A stretch of 64,000 nucleotides of DNA from Pictodentalium vernedei. Taxonomy: Eukaryota > Mollusca > Scaphopoda > Dentaliida > Dentaliidae. The DNA is taken from positions 455,838,681-455,902,680 of the forward strand of contig CM062296.1 of the NCBI GenBank assembly GCA_031216915.1, given 5' to 3'. The notes below the pieces were generated by a model. That model saw nothing but the letters and a program-made list of their open reading frames with translations, made no database searches and was not told where the DNA came from. Of this stretch, positions 55,509-64,000 are shown piece after piece (position 1 is the first letter of the stretch; every line of letters starts with the position of its first letter). The position numbers and the translations under genes are program-made.

Positions 55509-56058
55509 TTGTTATTATTATTAGATGACCTCAAAAGAGCAGAGATATTAACTTGCATTCGTTCCTCCGAGAGCTATATATAGAGACTGCTTATTTCAAC
55601 TGGCCTAGTTCTTAAACCACCGGATGCTAGAACGGCATGTTTTCATGATTGACACCACATGCACACATCTCCGATGAAAAAGGGAAACACACACACCTCA
55701 GATGAAAAAGGAAAATATTCCGCGAATATGGGCCTACAATCAGATCTTACCAACGACTGAGACGAAATATGTTTTGAATCCATCTCATTTGCGACACACA
55801 TTTTCGACATTTCATTTGTTATTTGGAAAAAGAAACCATGTAAATTATAGGCTTGATGTTTTTATTTCCTCGTCCTGGTATGGGGGGCTAGGGAAGGGGG
55901 TGGAGAAGATAACTTTTAAATTTAATTTATGCGAAATTGAAGATAAGTCTTCGTTAAGCCTGGTTAAATAAACAGGTCACTATTGTTCGAAAGCTTCGTG
56001 GCTAGAAGGCACGGTGTCGAATCTGTCCATGATGAGACCACGTGTAGCCCTGGTTAAG
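55509..56058. other. Non-coding stretch, nothing recognised
   Basis: Host DNA between E2 and the LINE tail. No gene or repeat family was recognised. Confidence 0.45.
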
Positions 56059-56059
56059 C

Positions 56060-56070
56060 TCTGGAGCTAT

Positions 56071-56137
<67 letters not shown>

Positions 56138-56141
56138 TTTT
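56060..56141 (-). repeat. (TTTA)n microsatellite, likely LINE 3' tail
   Basis: About 20 units of ATTT. Read on the minus strand it is an (AAAT)n tail that directly follows the 3' side of the LINE at 56,142-60,290, as is usual for L2/CR1-like elements. Confidence 0.8.
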
Positions 56142-59100
56142 ATTCAGTAGTGCAATATGTATACAATCAAAACCAAAAATATACAAACAGGTAACATTAT
56201 TTACAACTACATGATTGCACCACAGGGAGATGGCGCAGCCACTAGTGGCTGTCTTCCCGTCATTCCGGTTTAAAAAAATTAACAAGACAAAAGAGAGGAA
56301 AAAAGCAGAGAAAAGAAAAGAAAAAAAATGAAAGAAGAGAAATGAGAACGAGAAGCAGATATGAGAATCAAGGCAATCCTGACAACAGAGTGTTCTCCAA
56401 TGGGAGGGCATTTTATAGCCCTACTACAAATGATATGTTAGACTGGTTCTTTCCGTCATATGAGAAATATATTCTAGGTTTTCTAACATGTGATGAAGAT
56501 TGAGTTCAATGGAGAGGTAGCGATGAGATAAACAGAGCTACGACCTACAGTCGGGACATACTGGATTGTTACAGTTGACATGTAGCTAGTATGAGCTTAG
56601 AAACTGTTCAGATATTGTCTTTTTGAATACTGATCTTGGATAATTTTGATCAAAGGGTTCAGTATTATTCCACGTCCTAGGGAAAGTATGTATGGGAAGA
56701 TTAGCAGAGAACTGAGTCCTCGGTTTATCTGTACGTAATTTACCTGACTGTCTGTGTCCATACCGGAGGGATTTTGATATATTTTAAAGGTATACTCAAA
56801 ACTTTCAGGCAGCATTTTGTTATGCCAATCATGAATAAACAGCTGAGCGTGAAGTTTATACAAGTCTGTGAATTTTAAAATGCGTTGGTTTCTAAATGGT
56901 GGGTCGGTGTGTGTGTTGAATTTTTTGTTAGATATGATTCTAATGGCTTTGTTTTGCAGTTTTGTAAGCGCTGGTGGAAGACGAGTGTCCCCAAATTTGA
57001 ACACCATACAGCATGTGACTGTGGATTAGAGAGTAATATAACCGAAAGATGGTGCCTGAAGTTCAGATTTTCGTCTACAAAAATTCCTAAGAATTTGCCA
57101 AATTTGTCTTCTTGGTTGTTTGCGATAGGGGAGATGGTTGAATCGTTAAGTACAATTCTTCTACTTCCAAAAGAGTAAGTATCACCCTGTGTATGTAAAA
57201 TGATAAACTTTGACTTACTTTCGTTGAGGACGAGTTTATTTACGTCATACACCAATTATATACCTTGTTGAGTTCGTTGTTAGCTAATTCTATAATTGCC
57301 TCTAAGTTATTGCCAGCCGTGTAGGCAATAATGTCATATGCATACGATAACATTTTCATCGACGTGGAATGTATAATATCGTTGATAAAATGATAAAAAG
57401 AAGTGGGCCAAGGATTGACCCCTGCTGAACACCAGTAGATATGTACAGAAAACCGGAACAGACATTTTGAAATGATACCGATTGACATCTCTCTGTGAGG
57501 TAATTTTTAAGCCAGGTATTCGCATGCCCTCGAATTCCATAAGCTTCTAACTTTTTAAGTAAGATCGAGTGATTTATGGTATCAAATTCTTTGGAAAAGT
57601 CGAGAAAAGGGGCTAAGGTACAGTCATTTGTTGGCTGATCGTTCATTCTGCCGACATTATTGACAAGATGTAGTACGGGGGATGTATTGTTGAGTGTGCC
57701 TTTCTAAAACCAAACTGATGTTGATGAATTATCTTGTTACCCTCCAGGAAATATGTTGACCTATAATACATTCATTTTTCAAATATTTTTAGAGAATATT
57801 GCTAAGATGCTAATGGGTCTATAGTTGTTGAATAGTTGTTGACTGCCAGATTTGAAGACGGGAATTATTTTAGATATCTTCATTTTTGACGGTACAATGC
57901 CAGTTGAGAATGAAAGGTTAATTACGTGTGTTGAGGGTTCAACGATTTCGTATATGATTTCCTTCACCATTTTTTAGGACATATTGTCAAGGTCTCTACT
58001 CAAATTGGGTTTAGTTTTTTCGTGCACTGAATTACTTCATGTGGAGTATTTGACACGATAAAGAATGTTTCTGTATAGTTTCCCTCAATATAATCGGAAA
58101 AAGACGAAAGGAAAAAGGCGATGCCTCACTAAGTTCTTTGCCAATGTTAACGAAGTATGAGTTAAATTTGGCTATTGCTTCAGCATCGGTTGTTTCAACA
58201 TTATCATCGACAAATGTCGACGGGACGGTAAGGGTAGAGTTGGATTTATTACTTAGTTTTTTTAATATTCCCCACGTTTTTTGCTTATTATGTTTGTTTT
58301 CTCGAAGTATAGTGTTATAATAATCTGTTTTGCGAGCTCATTTTAGTCTGTTGTAAATGGTGCAGTACATTTTGTATTTCAGTTTGTTTTGCATTGTTGG
58401 TTTTTTAAATTTTTTTACATACACTTTGTTTTTATTCCAATGAGGACTTTAGAAGATCCGATGTTATCCACGGTTCGAGCTTCACAAATTTGGGGGGGGG
58501 GGGGGAACTTTAACCTGACAAGTTTTTCTGGAAAGGCGTGGTCAATGGCTGCATTACAATGTCAAGTAGAATATTGTGGGCTTCATTTGGACATGATGCG
58601 TTCATTGCGTTAGAGAAGTCAATTGCAGACAATAGGGATTTGAAGAGGTTAATGTTTTCCTGTTTAAATGATCTTTTTTGAGTTTGTACGGTATGAATAT
58701 GTCTTTTGGCTGATTCGTCAACATAAAATGTTGCAAAATGGTCGCTTACATGTACATCAGTAATAATTATTCCAGATGTTTGTGATTTAATTTTATTGCA
58801 GAAGATATTATCAATAATAGTGGCAGAGTGGTCCGTGATTCGCGTCGGTCTCGTGATAGCAGGTATAAACCCAGCACTCAATATGATATCTATGAATAAG
58901 TCACTTTTAGTGTGTTTGCAGAAACCCAATAGTTAGATGTTAGAATCACCCATAAGATAAACAGTTTTGTTTAGGTCACCTAGCATTTCTAGTAAGTTTG
59001 ATAGTTTTTCCAGGAATAAATCAAGGTCGGCTTTAGGGGCTGTACTAGGTCTATAAATTATTCAAATAATTTGTTTTTCTTTCGTCGCGATTTCAACGAA

Positions 59101-59168
59101 CAGGGGCTCAAAGACATAAATAAATAATAAACACAGATAGATCTTCGCGAATTTTAAATGGAATGGTG

Positions 59169-59795
59169 GGGGCGCTGTGGGGTTGCGGTAACCGGTTCTC
59201 GTCAGATCACCGAAGTTAAGCAACGTCGAGCCCCGTTAATCATTGGATGGGTGACCGTCTGAGCAATTAATTCGGACTCACGCGTTGTGTCCTTGGGCAA
59301 GGCACTTAACCCCGATTGTCCACATGGGGGCACGATGACGCCGTGTACTAAGGCGTACTGCATGTCGATGGTACGTATAATATTTCAATATGATGTATGA
59401 AGGGGATGGATGTTGAAGATATTTGAAGGACTTAGGAAGCCGTATGTGAGGAAGCCGTATGTGAACATAACATGTCCATTTTATTCTCGTGGTAACACAT
59501 ACAAAACTCTCCTTCCGGAATCGAAAGTGAAACATCAAGTGGGCCAAAACCCGGAATACACAATCTGTAATATATTATTACTTCTGGATATTACAGTACG
59601 CATGTGTTCAACCAATCTAACCCTGCCTGTGCTGCAGTGCGGAGTTACGATGTTGGGGAGCTGGTGGCTGCTCGTCGTTGCTCGGTGGTTCTCTCCGGGT
59701 ACTCCGGCTTCCTCCACCCATAAAACTGTCACGGGCATGATTAGCCATGGTGCATAAGTATATGACCTTAAACACCAATGAATAAATAAATAAAT
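59169..59795 (+). repeat. 5S rRNA-derived SINE, copy 2, with nested MITE
   Basis: The head (about 59,178-59,270) resembles 5S rRNA: GGTTCTCGTCAGATCACCGA, AAGTTAAGCAACGTCGAG (box A-like) and GGATGGGTGACCGTCTGAG (box C-like). A conserved central block follows (TGTGTCCTTGGGCAAG), then the 3' part shared with 1-304 and an (AATA)n tail. It is flanked by AAATGGAATGGTG at 59,156-59,168 and 59,796-59,808. A 220-bp element (59,376-59,595) interrupts it. The SINE3-type class is inferred from the 5S head. Confidence 0.88.
59376..59595. mobile_element. 220-bp MITE nested in the SINE
   Basis: It is absent from the other SINE copy (1-304) at the same place and is flanked by GTACG at 59,371-59,375 and 59,596-59,600. 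The ends TATAATAT and the complement of ATATTACA are 7/8 inverted. No coding content. Confidence 0.78.
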
Positions 59796-60290
59796 AAATG
59801 GAATGGTGTCTTTAACAAAAAGACCCACTCCTCCCCTACCGTCGTCGTCGCTGTCGTATGATCAATGGATGGTAGACATCAAGTGAGTAGGTAATATTTC
59901 TTTTATACTAAATATTTCTGTTAAGCCTATGACATTAACAATATTGGATTCGCGTTGAATGTTACATATTATGTTATGAAGGGGTTCCCAGTTAGCATAA
60001 AGGCTTCGAGAGTTAATATTAAAGAGACTAAGTGTGTTGGGTATTTTTGAGATCTCATTATTAAAGCGTTCCGGTGTATAACATTCGCAGCTACGTTTCT
60101 CAATGGTATGGGGGAGTTCATACGTTCATTCGTTATCGGTAATTGTGTCATTAAACTGAGAAATGAAATCAAATGAGCTGCTGCTCTGCTGATCATGATT
60201 TTTCTAAAAAGTGTTCCTTCTTTCACATTACGTGCACATTGCATACAAAACCGCACTTGTTAATATCCTGTCGTTTGTGTGGAAACGACC

Positions 60291-60789
60291 GGGTATGAAA
60301 AGCTGTTTTAGTGCGGTCACGTGAGAAGGATTACATAACCAATTAATGTTTCGCGAGAAAAAAACTTTCAGAGACTATCCCTGATTAGCAATTATATTGT
60401 TCAGTCAGAAAATTTCTAAACCCTACATTTAATAAAATATTCAGATACAAATGCCATAATTATCTTTCATTTCCAGAACTCTGTACTGCGGTTTAATATA
60501 GGGATTAAAATAAAATTTTTGTTGATATTTCATTTGGATCCCGGTACGCGGATTTCTGCGGGAAACAGATGACGTTCGGGTGGAGCTGAATTTTTTTAGT
60601 GAGCCAGAAAAGACGGTGGAGTTTCGTCGCGAAACTCGATGGGAAGAAAACGATCCGATCGGGAGGAGGATCACGATCGAAGAATGCGTGTGCATTTGTG
60701 CGTGTGTATGTGTTGTGAGACAAATGATGGATAAGATTGTTTTTGTCATTAAAGAAAAAAACTCTAAAAGTTGTTGTTTTATTTTTATC
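60291..60789. other. Spacer between LINE and E3, one unassigned frame
   Basis: No assigned gene. A frame at 60,580-60,810 (VELNFFSEPEKTVEFRRETR and on) has a coding-like first half, but it runs into GT- and TA-rich simple sequence, and I recognise no family. It might be the end of an E3 gene. Confidence 0.35.
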
Positions 60790-60906
60790 TACATATATAT
60801 ATATATATAAGAAGAAGAAACAAAAAACAAATATATTTTTTTTACAATTGATAATTATTATCATTTAAAAAAAAAAAACACAAAATTTAAATATTTTCAC
60901 AATAAA

Positions 60907-61478
60907 ATGAAAATAATCATGAAATCGAGAGCAGCACCTGAAAAAAAGAAATCGGCATTCAAATTGAAGAGGGTCGAAAGATACCCGAAGTTTGGAAGTA
61001 AAATTTACAAGTTAGAATCTCATGATCCCATTCGATTGAGAGACGTGGAATGTGGTGGTTTGATGGACGAATTCGACAAACATGTTCTGCCTTTGAAGTT
61101 GAGCGAGACCGATCTGGATTTGATGTACGAATTCCAAGACGATTTATTGAGCCTTCTCTCAGTCGACATGGAAGGTTTCGATCCAGACCGTGTGTCCACT
61201 ATGTTCTACGGAAGGAAGATATTTCTGAGTGTTTCCAAAAAGTTAGCTCGCAGATTGAATCTGACCATTGAAAAACAACAACAGACGTTCGAGACTGTGA
61301 ATGTGGTGTTTTGATGGGTGTATCAAAAGGGAAGCGATTTCAAAATTAATATTCACGTCGTGGATGCGACGTTGCGCGAAAATCCGTTGTAGAAGGATTT
61401 TTTAATTGACAGAGTGAGATTTTACTCGGAAAAAGCCCCTTTTCATTTTTTTTTTCCCGAAAACAAAATATTTTTTTA
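60907..61478 (+). pseudogene. Element gene X (E3 copy), in-frame stops near the end
   Basis: ATG at 60,907 begins an open frame to a TGA at 61,312-61,314. The same frame continues with similarity to the E1 copy (KINIHVV against KINIQHIF) through a TAG at 61,390-61,392 to another TAG near 61,478, so the original protein was longer than the open part. Conserved parts: FKLKRVE, KFGSKIYKL, HDPIRLRDVE and PLKLSETDLDLMYEF. No domain is recognised. Its orientation toward the polymerase is the reverse of E1. Confidence 0.65.
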
Positions 61479-61731
61479 GCGAATTGGTGATGGAAAAAAT
61501 AAATTTATCGGTTGTTTCTTTTTTAACATCAAGAGTTAATATTCCTAAACTGAAAGAGAAAACTTTAGTACACGTTCAATTTTTTTTTCTTGAAAACAAA
61601 TATTTTTTTTTAGGGTTAATATTTTACGTATTTTTGACAGAAAAATAATTTATCGGTCGTTCGTTTTGGCATCAAGAGTTAATATTCATAAACTGAAAGA
61701 GAAAACTTTAGTACTCGCTCAATTTTTTTCC
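61446..61731. repeat. Two-copy tandem repeat, about 143 bp
   Basis: Units share CATCAAGAGTTAATATTC and CTGAAAGAGAAAACTTTAGT at an offset of about 143 bp, in the spacer after gene X. The rest of the spacer to 62,258 shows no gene. Confidence 0.75.
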
Positions 61732-62258
61732 TGTTATTAGTAGCCGAATAATATTTCTCACATAGGTTTTCAATTTTATTTGCGCTATTAAAGTACTGTA
61801 CTAACACTGAATTAAAAGTTGTATTAAATGGTGTGTGAATAATAATACGCCGTTGCAATCTCATGAATAAAATCTTTACATAAAACCATTAGGCAGGTGT
61901 TTGTGAAATGTATATTATGATTGTCACATGTCGAGCATTATTCTTCAGTGAATTTGAAAGTTGAATGAATTTTCTCACTTTTATCGTGAGTAAAAATAAA
62001 ATGGCGACTTGGTTTTCTTCTACTGAATGTGCTTAGTTATTTTGTATTTGCGTTACATGAAATTTTGAATCGTGCGCTTAAAATGAACAAATTCGTGTTC
62101 TGAGAAAACAATTGAATCTGTCTATTAAAAATAAAAAAATTATATCCATATATTTAAATAAGAAGTTAAAAAATAATTCACAAATCCATTTTTGTTTAAA
62201 AAAAAAACAAAACTCAAAATAATATATATTAAAAAATAAGAAATTATTAACATTCAAA

Positions 62259-62480
62259 ATGCCGAAAACAAAAACATCTGAGGTGGCAAAGTTATGTTTG
62301 TCTACCGTACCCCAGTTGAAACAGTACTGTAGAAATTTAAGAACTGACAATCGCGACAGGGATAAAAAAGACCAAGAGAGAATTGATTAATCTTCTGTTT
62401 GTTGAGACTTATGAACAACCGCTAATTAATTTACAAACCAAAGTGCGTCGGTCTTCGAATTTGAAAGTGTTAAATGCATG
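62259..62480 (+). pseudogene. SAP-like sequence of E3, one frameshift
   Basis: ATG at 62,259 (MPKTKTSEVAKL, then TVPQLKQYCRNLR) leads into a second frame near 62,370 (KKTKRELINLLFVETYEQP), which ends at 62,480. The helix-turn-helix spacing equals the E1 SAP-like protein at 5847. It lies directly before the basic linker of the polymerase. Confidence 0.5.
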
Positions 62481-64000
62481 AAGAAAGAAGAATGCATCGA
62501 TCATTTACTCTGTGGGAAGTGGATGGATGAAAGGCCTGCGATGGAGGTAAAAACTCGAATCATGACGAGAAGTTGTGATGAGAAGATGAAACAAACTCGA
62601 TGCATAGAAACTACGAATAAGAACAAGACTATCAAACGAAAAGTTGAAAAGAAGAACAAAACTGTCAAACGAAAAGTTGAACCGCAGGCTCTGGAAGTAA
62701 AGAAAATGGAAAGTGACGCCGATCGAGATGGCGATTCGTCTGAAAACAAAACGCTCGACAAAATCTTGGAAGCATTGGAGAAAGAGGAGGGAGTCGAAGC
62801 GATATATCAGAGCAATCGTGAGCAAGGCAGTGAAAAAATCGTTGGTTCCAATTGAACATGACAAAACCATTAAAGGATATTTTAAAACTTTCGACGTGAT
62901 TTCCGGTTTCGTAAATCTCGAACCCGAATCTTTCATGGAACAGGCGAGGAGTAGATTGTTGGACGTGTTTCAAAAAGAACTGAATAGAGGTTTAAAAATA
63001 AAAATGATCTTGCATTGTCTGATGAAAAGAGTCGACACGAAAACGGGTGAGAGCATGGTGCAAGATGCTCATTTTCATTCTAAAATAGAAACTGTGTTCG
63101 AATTTTATGAATTATTCGAACTTTACGAAGTGTTGAAAGACAAACTGTTGGAATCTATGGCTATTTATCATAAGAGGGGAAGTGGTTGGACGTTTGAGAA
63201 GATATTGACTGTCGAGATTCATGTGGACAGACATGATCCTTTGACAACATCTCCCTATATAGAATTGCCTCGTTTCCTATATAATCAAAAAGCTGTGGTC
63301 AACGTGAAAAATAGAGAGGATAGTGAGTGTTTCAAATGGGCGATCACATCGGCCTTGTATCTCATATAAAAGAATAGCGATAGAGTTTCCAGGTATGCTG
63401 AGACTTGTGAAAATCTTGATTTTACGTAAATGCTTTTCACTACGGGATTGAAAGATGTCGAGCGTTTCGAAAAGTTAAATCTCTCTGTGGCATTGAACGT
63501 CTTGGGAAACGATGGAGGCGATGCAGAAGGAATAGTCTATCCTCTCAGACTGACTTTGCGCAAAGAGAGAGAAAATATTGTTAATTTGTTGTTAATTTCA
63601 AAGGATGACAATCAACATTATTGTTGGATTAAAGACATGAGTAGATTGTTGTCGAAGCAGACTTCTAACATAAGGGTGAGAGATTTTTCTGTCTCAACTG
63701 CATGAATTTGTTCCATCGTCAAGAATCGTTGATGCATCATCAGGAATATTGCAACGAAAAGTCGAACGTTGCCATCAAAATGTCTAAAGCTAACAGTCAC
63801 GTGAATCTTCGCAACTACAAAAGAATATTGATGCCACCATTCGTCGTTTACACTGATTTCGAATGTTTTACCACAAAAATAAATTCTTGTCAGCCTGACG
63901 AGCATGGGAGTTACATCAAAAAACTTCAGAAGCACATACCTTTGGGCCATTGTTATTACGTGAAATGTTCTTTCGACGATGGAGAATCGTTAGGTCCATT
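62478..64000 (+). pseudogene. N-terminal part of the E3 PolB, broken, continues past the window
   Basis: A basic linker with a repeated KRKVE unit (62,478-62,700) leads to a helical segment and, after a frame change near 62,850, to the conserved block KGYFKTFDVI, IKMILHCLMK and WTFEKILTVEIHVD, the same order as E1 6,350-6,750. In-frame TAA at 63,367 and 63,427 and a frameshift near 63,690 follow. After it come a Cys/His pair (CMNLFHRQESLMHHQEYC) and the exonuclease start VVYTDFECF at about 63,845. The catalytic part lies outside the window. Confidence 0.85.

Larger units (their letters stand above)
56142..60290 (-). pseudogene. Decayed LINE ORF2, split by a SINE
   Basis: On the minus strand the 5' part near 60,070-59,940 has an endonuclease start in mixed frames (NINSRSLYANWEPLHNI). 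After the SINE at 59,169-59,808, the C-terminal endonuclease segment lies near 58,929-58,510 (ITRPTRITDHSATIIDNIFC). RT pieces follow near 57,970-57,779 (IIPVFKSGSQQLFNNYRPIS), near 57,646-57,356 ([31 protein letters not shown]) and in the C-terminal region 57,255-56,597. The Leu/Ile-rich 3' end runs to the (AAAT)n tail. It is a CR1/L2-like family. All frames are broken, so it is older than the LINE at 31,903. Confidence 0.78.
60790..64000. mobile_element. Polinton-like element E3 (partial, continues past the window)
   Basis: Gene X, the SAP-like protein and the PolB N-terminus match the same genes of E1 at moderate similarity. Unlike E1, gene X is on the same strand as the polymerase. No left terminal repeat was recognised. 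A TATATATATATAAG run at about 60,794-60,812 lies about 95 bp upstream of gene X. Confidence 0.82.

Noticed and set aside
59178-59275. Possible 5S rRNA gene
   Set aside because: The similarity covers only the promoter-bearing part, with several changes, and continues directly into SINE sequence with an (AATA)n tail and target duplication.
60580-60810. 76-codon frame before E3 gene X
   Set aside because: The first half looks coding-like, but the end is GT- and TA-repeat translation and no homologue in E1 was recognised; noted only in the spacer entry.

Overview
The window looks like an AT-rich, transposon-dense stretch of an animal nuclear genome, probably a marine invertebrate. The reasons are a 5S rRNA-derived SINE, a LINE with a 2A-like peptide motif, Tc1/mariner elements, many hairpin MITEs and three Polinton/Maverick-type (adintovirus-like) elements. 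I saw no convincing intron-bearing host gene, no rRNA operon, no intact tRNA and no CRISPR. The host phylum cannot be fixed from this sequence alone; a mollusc or another lophotrochozoan is a guess.

Region 1 (about 305-15,350) is Polinton-like element E1. It starts directly against a SINE and has no visible left terminal repeat. Plus-strand genes: two unknowns, an A32-type packaging ATPase (split by a tRNA-derived SINE), a minor-capsid/penton candidate, a PX-like protein and a small charged protein. After a hairpin comes a minus-strand gene X. Then, on plus: a SAP-like protein, protein-primed family B DNA polymerase, an adenain-type protease and a repeat-built fibre-like protein. After a second hairpin, on minus: the double-jelly-roll major capsid protein, a retroviral-type integrase and a Cys/His protein. 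Most core enzymes are broken by stops or frameshifts. A recent 0.39-kb tandem duplication links the capsid 5' end to the integrase 3' end.

Region 2 (15,350-46,260) is host DNA filled with repeats: diverged tandem repeats, two Tc1/mariner copies, a RNase H-bearing LINE relic, a LINE ORF1, a fairly young LINE ORF2 carrying DIETNPGP, TTAA-flanked hairpin MITEs, two copies of a 0.63-0.65-kb MITE with a central palindrome, and a relic of a conserved repeat-associated protein family split by one of those MITEs.

Region 3 (46,268-55,502) is Polinton-like element E2, from a different lineage. It is bounded by 0.8-kb terminal inverted repeats that begin AG and end CT, and by a 6-bp target duplication, GAAGTG. 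Inside are a zinc-finger and polymerase relic lacking the palm C-terminus, penton-like, PX-like and F54H12.2-type capsid genes, an intact adenain-type protease, a small basic protein and an IAP-like BIR-RING gene. No ATPase or integrase is seen, so E2 is an internally deleted copy.

Region 4 (56,060-60,290) is a minus-strand LINE split by a 5S-derived SINE, which is itself split by a 220-bp MITE.

Region 5 (about 60,790 to the window end) is the start of E3, a relative of E1. Its gene X is inverted relative to E1, and it continues with SAP-like and polymerase sequence that runs off the window.

In the intact state the element genes would form a virus-like set: replication by polymerase, packaging by ATPase, capsid assembly and maturation by MCP, penton and protease, integration by integrase. 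Here all three copies look like decaying genomic residents.
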